DNA from: Hirundichthys speculiger
Lineage: Eukaryota > Chordata > Actinopteri > Beloniformes > Exocoetidae
NCBI GenBank assembly: GCA_018398805.1
Contig: JAGFBZ010000015.1
Coordinates: forward strand, 592,926-656,925
Direction of reading: 5' to 3'
Length of the DNA: 64,000 bases
This document shows positions 46,924-59,500 of this stretch, in pieces; position 1 is the stretch's first letter; every line of letters begins with the position of its first letter. A model generated the notes under the pieces. The model did no database searches. It was not told the origin of the DNA and was given only the letters and a program-made list of their open reading frames with translations. The translations under genes were made by a program, and so were the position numbers.

Positions 46924-47416
46924 TAGGGCTGCAGCTATCGATTCTTTTAATAATTGAGTATTCTAACGATTGTTCTGGCGATTAATTGAGTGTTGTGCAT
47001 CCTGCTGTTTTTTCTATTACATTATTTTTGCTTAATTTAAGAGAAATTGTATACAAAAGAGAAAATAAGACAGGTTTCTTAAAATTAAAAAAAAAATTAA
47101 AATAAATTTTTAATTTATTGTTTTTACATTACTTTTCACTGAAGTACAAAGGTAGGTCTCTAGAAGGGAACGCTTGATTTGCAAAGCTCTCACGATATGT
47201 GCAGCCATGTGATAATAAATTATATCAAAACTTAAATGTCGGAGCTTATAAGTAATCCATTCTAATAATTAATCTGTTTATTACTGCAATTCAGTACCCA
47301 CCTCTAAGTCCAAAACACAGTGTGCTATACAGTTGTTCAGATTCAAATGGGGCATTCCTCGAGGCAAATTTAGTAATCGAATTACCCAAGTTACTCAAGG
47401 AAACGTTTCAGCCCTA
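46924..47416. mobile_element. hAT-like MITE
   Basis: The left end is TAGGGCTGCAGCTATCGAT and the right end on the minus strand is TAGGGCTGAAACGTTTCC, a pattern common in fish hAT MITEs. Flanking octamers gtagactc and gtattctt match at only 5 of 8 positions, suggesting an old insertion. Confidence 0.65.
47158..47289. repeat. right arm of a 130-bp inverted repeat
   Basis: Inverse copy of 46769-46899 with about three small differences. The two arms and a 258-bp spacer could form a long hairpin. Confidence 0.9.
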
Positions 47417-47543
47417 GTATTCTTCATTTCTCCTGGCCAGTCATGAAATAGAATCAAGTTGTGTACAAGACCTGGTTCTGCACTACTGTGTGTCCAATAA
47501 CGCAATTCTATCTTTATGTTGTAGATGTGGAAAAGCTACAGCC

Positions 47544-50500
47544 ATGCTGTTCAAAGTGCAGTATAAAGGAAAGAAGAAGTACATCAAGCTACATGGAGCC
47601 TCTCACTCAGAATTTCTCAAGGAAGGTAAGTTCATATCTATGCTGCAGGTAGCCTAAAGGTTGTATATTGTGTCACCAGGACATTCATAATTAAATAACC
47701 TGTCTTTGGCTGTTGATGGAAGCAATGGACAGTCATTCTTAACTTAACTGAAAAACATATGCTCCCTACAGGTAAATAAACAGCTGGTCAAATTGACAGC
47801 TATTAAGACATATTATGTGTTCACTTTCATCCACTATACTAATGACATGTAATTTGTTTCCCCAGGTTGTTACAGGAGCAAAAATTTTACTGTAACACTA
47901 AATTGAACAATAATGCACTCAAGCTTCATTTATCTTTTTTTCTGTGTTCAAAGCTAAAATGAAGTTCAGTATACCTGCTGAAAAGGACATATATGTGCTG
48001 GATGACACTGGAACAGAGGTTGATGAGGAGGTCTTCAGCGACATCCTGGAGGAAAAATCTGACATCCAGTGGACGATTGTTGATGATCTTTCTGTCAGTG
48101 GTAAGTAGTCATTTGATCAAATTATACATTTCTGGCTTACACTATCGTAGGCAGAATTTGTTTTTTAGGCAGAATTTGTTTTTCATTATTTACAGAACCA
48201 ATCCAATTACTTATGAAAATATCAACCGATAAGAATACGGACCTTAGCACTTAGTTGCCACCAAGACTGTCTATCATAGCCTAAATTGTACGGTGGCCCT
48301 GAAGGGCAAACGACACCAACAAAAAGGAAAACACAACGACAAAAAGGAAAACACAACGACATTAACAAAAACACAACGACAAAAAGGAAAACACAACGAC
48401 ATTAACAAAAACACAACGACAAAAAGGAAAACACAACGACAAAAAGGAAAAAACACAACGACATTAACAAAAACACAACACGACATTAACAAAAACACGA
48501 CGACAAAAAGGAAAACACAACGACATTAACAAAAAACGACGACAAAAAGGAAACACAACGACATTAACAAAAACAAAAACAACGACAAAGAAAACAACAC
48601 CAAAAACACAACGACAAAAAGAAACACAACGACATTAACAAAAACACAACGACATTAACAAAAACACGACGACAAAAAGGAAAACACAACGACATTAACA
48701 AAAACACGACGACAAAAAGGAAAACACAACGACATTAACAAAAACACAACGACATTAACAAAAACACAACGACAAAAAGGAAAACACAACGACATTAACA
48801 AAAACACAACGACAAAAAGAAAAACACAACGACAAAAAGGAAAACACAACGACAAAAAGGAAAACACAACGACATTAACAAAAACACGACATTAACTTCT
48901 AACGGAAAGGGTAGGTACCTGCTATGACAAGGATCATTGCTGATTGGACGAAAGCACGTCAGTCTTTTTTAGTGGGTTTTTTTTCATGGACGTACTAGGG
49001 CTGAACGATTAATTGCATTTGCGATAATCTCGCGATATCATAAAACGAGATTTTCTAACCGCAAAGGCCGCGATATTACTGTCACGTGATCTGGCGACGA
49101 CACGTGACTTGCGAGTGAGCCCAGCCGAGCTGAGCAGAGCAAACAGGGCAAGCAGTGTTGTCAACTTAGCGACTTTCTAGTCCCCTCTAGCGACTTAATT
49201 TGTAGAAAGCGACTAGCGACAAATCTAGCGACTTTTTCTGGTGATTTAGAGACTCAAGCGCACTCAAACCGCTAGGTTTAGGCCGCCTCGCGAACCGCGC
49301 CTTTCTCTCTCTGTCGGGCACAGTGCACAGCCACAAACACCCCGCCCGCCGCGCGAGACAACTCGAGCTCCCCCCCCTTTTCCTTGCAAAAAATCTGTGA
49401 GCTCCCGAGATCTATACAGAAGAATCTTTCTGGCTAACAGTGCCATACTCATTTTGCACTTCAGTATGTTGTGTGCTGCTGTTACTGAGTAAATATAATA
49501 TTTCTATTAGTGTTCAAAAAGTTTTTTTTTGAAAATGTCCAATTGGTTAGAGCAGATATTTGTTCTTTATTTTCCTGTGTGATGTTACTGACTGGAGATC
49601 AGTAAGCTTTATTTTTTCTATATCTGTATATTTTATTTATTTATTTATACACTGTCCTGTCAATCTCAGACAGTGTTTAAGAAGTCCAGTCCACACGTTT
49701 ACATAAATGTTACACATGTTTCATGAAACGTGAAAAGTTAGATGTTGAAGAGGTAAAGCCACTGATTTGTTTGCTTTATTGTTGCAATCTGCACTTTAAA
49801 TAAATCTGATATTGTTTATTATGACAGTGTTTAAAAAAATACATGAGAAGAAGACCTTAAAAATAATCGCATATTAAATCGCAATCGCAATTTTGAGGAA
49901 AAAAATCGCAATTAGATTATTTTCCAAAATCGTTCAGCCCTAGGACGTACTAAGAGAACGGTTTTTAAAGCTGCTTTACGCCATAACACCTTGTATACGG
50001 CTCGGGCGGACTTCATTTTGAAGCGTCAAAATGTATTGCCCTAACTGTGGTGAGAAGGTCCCTAAAGACTTCCATAAACCTAAATTTTGCTGTGGTTGTG
50101 GCAAGGGGCTTGTCGTTGAACCCACCGACGGACCGCCTTCAGGTAAGTTAACACATGTAACGTAAATTGTTGCTAATTGAGTAGTGAACGTGTTTCTCAG
50201 ACCTGCTAGTCCGCAGGCTACAAGAAAAATATTGAAAACCATGTACTCTGGCCCTTTATTGGTGTATAGCCGGCAATAGAGCAGCGGTCCCCAAGACCGG
50301 TACCGGTCTGTGGGTCATTTGGTACCGGGCCGCACAGAAAGAATGAATAACTTACATTATTTCAGTTTTATTTATTATCCGAGTCTGAACGATGTTTTAT
50401 TATTTTATTATTTTGAAAAATGACCGGATTATCTCTGTTACATCTGTCTAATGACTCCCTCTGGATGCATGTCAAGACGCTTGTCTCGGTCACGTGATAT

Positions 50501-53500
50501 GTGTCCGTTAAATTTAAACCCACAAGCTAGCAAAATAAGTAAAAAACCAACGTCTCGTTCCAGAGCAACAAGCTCAGGGCTCCCACTGATTCAGCGTTGT
50601 GGTGAATTGTATTTTTCACGCACTTTATATTTGTTGTGTATCTTATTTTGAAGACATGTTTAAACGTTACCATAGCGACCAGAGTGTTACGGAGCAGAGA
50701 GGATGTTACTCATGTTATGTTGTTAGCGCTATGTTATGAGGACGCTGCTAATAAAGTTGCATACAAGTACACAGTGGATTCACGTTTATTATAATATTTA
50801 GAAAATACCACAGTCTTAATGCCGGTCATATCATTTTATTTTGTTGTACTTATCTGCCACACCTTAAAGGCCGGTCCGTGAAAATATTGTCTGACATTAA
50901 ACCGGTCCGTGGTGCAAAAAAAGGTTGGGGACCGCTGATACAGAGTACAACGATTTCTAGTAGGAAGATAGGAAATTTCTCTCCGTTTGATAACTGTTGA
51001 AGTAAAGTAAAGTAAGTAAAGTTGCTAATTAAAAAAACAAAAAACAAGTCAAAATAGAGCCGAGCAACAGGGAGCTTGGAGCGAAGGTAGTGGGAATGGC
51101 ATTACATGTTCTTTTTAGATGTGTTAAAATGGTATAATGTCATTACAGTTGTACTGAAAATGTACTGTACTGTTACACGGGCAGCCAAATGCCCATGCTG
51201 CGCCCCAGTTGTACTGGGAGTTTGGGAATTTCAATACGTTATGTCTACTCGGTCTTTACTCTGCCAGCTAACGTTAGTAAGTAAGCCTGGGTGTCCGAAA
51301 CCTGTGTGAACTTTGTTTTGTAACCAGGTTAACACAAGTCAGGAGTTTGTGTTTGAAAACAGCCCATGTCTCCCACCAGTCCTGAAAACATTAGGGGAAA
51401 ATCCTGTGTAGTCTAGCCATGTATTTTGTTTATACCACTATTGTTGTATTTATGCACCTCTAATAAGCACGCATTTTTCGTTTGCTTCCCTGTAGTATCA
51501 CAGAATCCTCCATCGAATCCAACCCCATTGATAAAAAACCTTCCAGGAATACAGGAAGGAAAAGGCAGAGGAAAGGCAAAAATTTTGCTTTGGTAAAATG
51601 GGGACAAAGAAAAAGGAAAAGAGGAACGTTCAGGTAAGAGTAAGGTGACAACAGGCAACCCTCTAAACATGAGCCTCATAGGGCAAATTTAATGACAACT
51701 GATATATTTGGATAAATATATAATTATTTAATATATATATATACACTAATAGGCTTTTGTGTTATAGTCAATTAACTCTCAAAACAGCATTTAATTTCTT
51801 GTTTTACCTTTTTTTTAATAACTGATTTCTGATCATAAATATCAAATGTTGGGTAGGCTACTGTGGAAGAGAAATAGTTTTTTTGAAGCAATTATATGGC
51901 CAAGATCAATCATAAGTATTTTTGTTTTCCAAAAGTACCTCCCAACTCTGCTGTTTACTAGAATAATTAAAGATCCAATTAGCAAACTAAATGTAACATT
52001 TGCCAGCCTTGTTACAGCGAAACAATCACTTTTGAAATAAGCATCGCTCTTTAATCTAGATGTAGAATCACCCTGTGTTTTCTATTGCAGATAAATCTTG
52101 GCTTGATGACTGCTCAGAAATGTGGTCTAAAGCCACTACGTGGGAAAACACTTTCCTTGACAACAGACCCTGACAGCACTGCTCAAAGTCTTCTTCATCA
52201 GGCTGTGAAAAAAATGAGGGACTTCAACAGAGATTTGGATGAAGGACCCTTCGTCCTTCTTTATCCAGATGGATCTGAAGTCATCAATACCCCTGGGACA
52301 CAAAGACCTTTTATTCTAAAAGAATACAAGGCAGAACTAGGCAAAACATATCAAAGAATCACCATTTTCATCTGCTCTAAGAAGGACTTTGAAGAATGTA
52401 AGTGTTTTTAACTAGCTACTGTAACTCCTGTAATACCACTGTAAATAAGCAGAGATCAGACCTTGAGCCAAAACCAGTTGCTTCTGGCACAGTGTGTCAA
52501 GGTGACTTTCCATTTGGCACTTTCTCTTAGATTTAGCAACATTTTAAATCTTTATCATTAAATGAAAGTGGAGTGTTTGTGACCGCCTTGTGGTTAGGGA
52601 TCTGGGGTTCTAAATGGAACCCTGGAACGCTATATGTTTGATCAAGTGACAACCACCATTCTGCCCCTGAGCAAGGAAGTTAGCCGTTATCGCTCCCTGT
52701 ACATAAGAGTGTCTGTCAAGTGATGTATTATTGTAAATAATGACTACAGTTAAGACTTCAATGCCAGTGTGAATTGTTTTGTGTTTCACAGTTGGAAAAG
52801 TGGAAGACATTTCTGACTCCGACCCTGAGATTTTCATAAAAAGACCCACAGACTTTGATCTAGCTGACACACTGGTGAGTGCAACACATTTATTTATTTA
52901 AAAAGAACAATTTTGAAAGATATTCAGTAGTGGTCGGGGGTTTTAATGGTTGATGCTAATATTTAGAGAGCTGAGCAGCCATACCCATATATATGAAGTT
53001 ACACCATTGGTCAGCAGCATTCTGCTACTTCCTGTATCCATTTCAAATTAAAAGACCCATGTTTCAATCATATGCTAGGTTTTGATCCGGTCTTGTTGTT
53101 TATTGCCCTAATCTGAGAGGATTATCTCAAAATACCAGATTAAGCGGTTTCACAAGTATTAGGGAATTAACTTTTGTATTTTCATATATAATGTGTTATT
53201 GTTTTTTTGTTTTACTACAGCCAGTCCAACCTCAGCATGAAAGCAGCCCCATACCAAAAGTTCCAGAAATGGGGTAAATTTTTTGCTCTTACTCAATGCA
53301 TGTTTTTAGTTTTTGAGAAGTCCACAATATATTGTGATTGGACCCTTGCAACCTTCTGTTGTGCTACTTTTCACATCAAAGCGGATCCACCTGCACATCT
53401 AGCCCTCTCCCAACTAAGCTAATCACTTTTCCACAGTCATGTCATTGTCATATCCATATCCATATTGCCATTCATGGCAAACATTCATGCACTAACTTTT

Positions 53501-56500
53501 TAATTTCTGTTTGTTTTCAAGCAGCTCTTCAGGGGCACCAGATCAGGCTGTAATGGAAGAGGTAGTTAGGCTGATTTTATTGTTTATTATCAATGTGAAA
53601 CTTTCTTATAATTACACATTTTAGTACTATTAATACATTAGTTACAGACTACTGATTACTGTAGACAATGTAGACATTGCCATTAGACTATTAGGTTAAA
53701 TCAAATAAAAAACGATTACTATTAGACATTACTGTAATGTAATGTACAATTACAGCACAACTTTCACGCAGTATGTGATATATTCTTTTTTTCCATATTT
53801 ATGCTGACACGTTAATCTCAAATCAGGTGTTTATTTTGGACACTGATGACCCATTGGAGTGCAACTCTGGAGGACGAAAGAAGACTACTTCAAGGTAGTG
53901 AAGTAGCCATTGGGCTTTTTGTCATATTATTACACTAGGCAGATACCCTACATTAATGATCATTGTTTAGTGTTGCAGATGCAGCCATTGCCACTGCAAC
54001 TACTGTGAGGACAAAGGAAAACACATTGTACAGGTAGTGTTTCTTTTTCAGGTTTCAGCACACTTTCAAACACTCACTGTCATGTATCTAACCATAAATT
54101 GTTAATAGATAAGAGATTCATATATTTGTTATTTGCAGCAAGTACACAGAGTTGTATGCTCCGATTGTAATTGAGGATAATGAGGACGACAGTCAAGATT
54201 GTGATGTTATACCTATAAGCAGTGACCCTGCAAAAACAGCCAAGTAAGTATTATTGTCTGGAATTTTGTCAACTTAAAAGTTTGTGTCTTATTAGAGGTA
54301 GTCTTTGAACCTTTTTTAATACCATTGTAAAGTCAGAAGATATTTAAAAGGACCACATCAGTGCTTTTGGACATGGCAAGCTATATATCATGTTTATTGA
54401 AAAACCTACACCAGTAAAAATAATAAAGAAAATAATCATTTGGAGAATGGACATTTTAGTGAAGTAGGAGATGTCTTGTGTAAAGGGGTCCAGCAAGTTC
54501 AGACTAATGTTTAACTTGGAAATGTATCTTTTTTGTGGACAAACCAGTTCAAATGCAAAATAGTACTCTATCGTGTTAAACATAATCAAATGCTTTTTCG
54601 ACTCTTTTCTGTACATTGTAAAAATTATAAAACACGGAAACATATTCCATAGTATCTTGGAGAAGTGATTAAGTATTTTATATACTTCTTGATTCTATTC
54701 TTTTGTATCTATTGTTATAGGGACACAGTATATCTGCAGCCATGATCATTGCAGAATTAGCAGATGCCATTGACCACAAAACTGTCAGCAGATTCAATAT
54801 CACACGCTCAAACGTTGGGGATGGAGCATTCAGAGGGTTCAGACGCTCAAGCTTCTCTGAAAAATTGGATTTGCTTGTGAAGTTCAGTGATGATGCAGGC
54901 TCCTCTGAGGAAGGAATAGACACTGGAGGTCCAAAGCGAGAATTTCTGACACTTTTAATGAGCCAGTTGCAGTCTCGACCCGTTTTTCAAGGACCCCCGG
55001 AGAGCCGGTACTTGGTGTACAATGCTACAGGTTTGTTGTCAGCCCCAGACCTTGATTAGTTTGATGCAAGACAGTAAACAATGCAATCATCAATCAAATG
55101 TTCTTTCTGATTCCTACAGATACTGAATTTATACTTGTTGTAATGTGATGTACTATAGCTCCCTTACTGAATGAAGGTTGTTTTTCACCCTGTGCATCCC
55201 CCAGCAATCAGAGAGGATGAATATTGCTTGGCAGGGAAGATGATAGCTGTGTCCGTAGTTCATAGAGGACCAGGCCCACATTTTCTCTCCAGGGACCTGG
55301 TGAACCATATTGTTGGACAACCTGGTTTCTGTGCAAATGTGAAAGATGTGACAGATGATGAGATAGGGAGAGCTCTTAATGAGTTATGACACAGAGACTA
55401 CACTGGTCATTGTCATAAATGTATTGTTTATTGAAATGCTTATAAGCGCAGTATTTCTAATAGAGTTTACAGTAGAGACCCTCATGCAAATATGTGTAGA
55501 GAAACACTATAATACTCAAATTATGTATGCATTACTAAAAAGATTGAAACCACATTCCTCTATGTAACTACATTTAAAAGGTTTCTGTTAATTTTGTCTT
55601 GGCTTTAAAATATAATTTATCTGAATTGACTGTTGTATATATTCTTCCACTCTGTTTTGGTCTATCTCTCTCTCTCTCGCTCTCTCCCTCTCTGTGTCTC
55701 TGTCTCTGTCTCCCATTCAGATTGAGCTGGCAGATTCTTTGGCGTCTCTGCAAGACGTATTACTGAAGCACAGCTCCTTGCTTCAAACTGCTGGATGCTT
55801 CAGGCAAGTCAACTCTGTGGAAGACAGACACGCAGTTGTGGCAGAATACCTTAAATGGTACATCATTGACAGAAATTACAGTGCAATTGAAAGGTAAGGC
55901 TGGATGTCTTTTGAATGATTGTGTTGAATGGGGAAGTTAATCATCAAAATCCAATGGGGCCCCTGCCTTATACTACAGACTGCAGCTTTAATGCTGCTAC
56001 TACTTCAAATAAATAATAAGGATAATGTCATATATCATTTAAATTTCAGCGGCCATGTTATCAGGTTAGAGCAGCCACACTGCCTGCGTGAGACGTGTCT
56101 CTGGTGTGCCTATGTTAATGAAAATTAAGACAATATTCAAAAAAATCTGTGAAACAGTATGCAGTGCGTTGCAGGGATAAAACAAACACTGCATATGGCC
56201 TGAAATAATATACCAACAGTAATTACCTTGTATTTTGTAACAAAAAAAATGTACAATGTGTTTTACTGCCTGCAACCATTCACTAATCTGTATCCTTTAA
56301 TAGATTCAAACAAGGACTAGCCAGCCTGCACTTTCTTGATGCCCTTTGCCAACATCCCAGTGTACTGGCTCCAGTGCTGTGTCACATGGACAAGAGGCTG
56401 ACTGCTACAGAACTTCAACAACTCTTTAGGCCACAGCTCAGTGTAGCAGGGAGCAACAGGAGAACAACAGAAAACTTGGCACTCAGTTTCTGGGGAGACT

Positions 56501-59500
56501 ATATTCTGGACTGTGAAGGTTTGTGAGTAAAATACAGTTCTGATAAGATATTAAAATCTGATTTTACATGAATTGAAATGTATGTAATGACTGCTCTTTT
56601 TACAGAACAAGGACCTGTGTCACTGGAGGAGGTGTTCATGTTTTCCACAGGCCTGAAGTCAATCCCACCTGCAGGAATGATGCCCCATCCATGCATCACA
56701 TTTACACAGGAGTCCATGTATCCCTTAGCAAATACATGCGCCAACACAATCACACTTCCACTCTTGCAAACATACAATCTTTTCAAAGCAAATATGGACT
56801 TCGGTATTCTAAACTCGCCAGGTTTTGGTAGTCTCTGAAAAGTGTGGAAGACAGAATAAGTTATAAAGGCTAGAAAGTTCTAAGTTCAGCCTGAATTGGT
56901 CTTTTGTGTCAAACTAAAGTTTTGAGAACTTTGAGAAGGAGTAAAGTCAGTTGACTCATTTTCTAGTCAACACTCTGAGTGGGGAAAAAGGCAAGGTATG
57001 CATCGATCATGATGTTTCATATGTTCTTTACTCAACAGTTGCAATAAACAAGTTGGCCAATAACAGATCGTGTTCTGGGATGTGGTTGAGTCCATTTTTG
57101 TATATTGGTGCATACTTATAGCCCGGCTATTTCCTTCAGAGAAAGGTATAGTTCTGAAGCTGACTCCCAATCATGTGGCTGCTGTAATCCATTTTGTTCC
57201 ACCACCTGTTGAAGATAATCCTGAATGTCAGGATTACTGCATAGATAGATAGTTTGTCTTGACTCAGGAAAGCTATGTAGTTCCCCATCTTCAACAGCAA
57301 ATCCACAGTCTCTTGAACCAAACCTGCAGAGTGAAAGAACTATATAATTCAAAATGAAAGGAAAACATGTCCCTAGGATTTGGAAAATGCAGTTTCAAAT
57401 TATTATTCTTACTTTGATTTTGCTACTTCATAGACAAAAATGTGAAGGTAAACAAAGGCAGCCACAACTAGCCTATAAATTAAAGGTTATAATTTGCCTA
57501 CACCTGTAATAATCCAAATGTATTTCCCATGCCTAATGTGCTATAATACAACACTTTGCATTTTTCTAAGAATGTATATGTTCACTTCATTCTGAGTTGA
57601 GATTACCGGTGAGGTAAGAGATACAGTTCATTTGGAATCCCCCCAGGACATGATGCAAGTCTGGAGCATCGAATCCTGTGCTTGTTCCAGAGGTCGGTGC
57701 ATTCATCTAGGTCTTTCTGCAGAACATCTTTGAAGCAGAATCTCACCAAGTCCTGGTGTTCATTGCTGCCATTAAACTGCCCAGAATTTCTAAGGTCTCC
57801 AAACAGGTCCATCCAAAATTGAGCTCTGGAATAAATTAAATACAAGGTTGCTTATTATACAAGTTCAGAACATCAGGATTGAATGACTGAATAAAGTTTT
57901 AACACAGGTATGTCCAGGCGGATTGTGTGAATGCTTAGGCCTACATGGAAGGGCAATAGACTTAATGTACAAGTGCATATGACTTTATATTGATATTTAT
58001 ATCAATATAAAAATTGATTGATATAATATCAATATAAACAATAAATATAATATCAACTAACCCTTTACAACAGTCCTCTATTTACATCCTATTAGCCCTT
58101 ACGTGAGTGTTTACTGTTGCTATGGCAACACGCGATAGCATATTTTCATTTTATAACAGTAGACATATATTATTCATCAATGTATAGCCAACTATAAGGC
58201 TTGAGGTAAGGCCTATAGGGTCCCAAGTGACAAAACAGTATTTTTAATCCATCAAAAAGAAATATACCAACCTTCCTTTCCTGAAAAAGGACCACCATGA
58301 CTCGATACGCTGATTCCCTGTTGATGAGCCATAACTGTGGCTTGACGAGCCTGCATAGTAGTCGGTATGCTCATGGCGGAGGGTACATTGTATTGCTGCC
58401 ATTGTCCCATTTTCTGTTCCGAAATCAGTTCTGAGTCTCATTGGGATCACACCCACATTCTTGGCACAATTAATATAATTGTGCGCGATGACAGACGGGT
58501 CGTTGTTGGTAGCCCCGCAAACAAGCCACATGATTCGTCTTGAGAAGCCATCAATACATCCTGAGAGGGCCAGGCCAAATGGTTTCAACTTGTCGTAGCC
58601 GTTCTACGTGCCAAATGTAGTTTGGTCCCATGGAGTGATATGTTCGTCTGATAAACCTCCGGCGTGTTCTCAGATACGTCCCTTGTGGATTGAGTTCTTT
58701 CAACAATCTCATAACTACAGCACGTTTAACACGTAGCTTGTGTTTTTCCTTTAGTACTTGCCACATAGTCCGATAGCCGAACATTTGCCCGGGGTCCACG
58801 CAGCTCTGTCAGTATGGCTCGTCTCACCTGAGCGAGTGGTGAATAATTCTTTCTCCGACACAACCTTGCTTCTCTTAACCGTATTTTAAGAGTGCGAACA
58901 CTCATCGTGATGTTGTGAAAGGTGGACAGCATGTCAACTATCACCTCGTATGTATGCCCTGCATCAAAAATAATGCCTAATAACTTGTTCTGTAGTAGCC
59001 ATCTCCAAATACACTTGACTGTAGACCACAGATGTGGGCGGGGCCCTTCCCCACCTTTTAAACATACTGACGTGCTTTCGTCCAATCTGCAATGATCCTT
59101 GTCATAGCAGGTACCTACCCTTTCCGTTAGAAGTTAATGTCGTTGTGTTTTTGTTAATGTCGTTGTGTTTTTGTTAATGTCGTTGTGTTTTCCTTTTTGT
59201 CGTTGTGTTTTTGTTAATGTCATTGTGTTTTCCTTTTTGTCGTCGTGTTTTTGTTAATGTCGTTGTGTTTTCCTTTTTGTCGTCGTGTTTTTGTTAATGT
59301 CGTTGTGTTTTCCTTTTTGTTGTGTTTTGGTTAATGTCGTTGTGTTTTTGTTAATGTCGTTGTGTTTTTTGTTAATGTCGTTGTGTTTTGTTGTCGTTTT
59401 TTGTCGTTGTGTTTTTGTTAATGTCGTTGTGTTTTTCCTTTTTGTCGTTGTGTTTTGTTAATGTCGTTGTGTTTTCCTTTTTGTCGTTGTGTTTTTGTTA

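Noticed and set aside
48308..48890. CRISPR-like look of short regularly repeated units
   Set aside because: Units are contiguous or alternate without unique spacers, lie in a eukaryotic transposon end, and have an inverted counterpart at the other end. This is minisatellite.
54344..54643. 99-codon minus-strand frame between HECT exons
   Set aside because: Lies in an AT-rich intron and has no domain.
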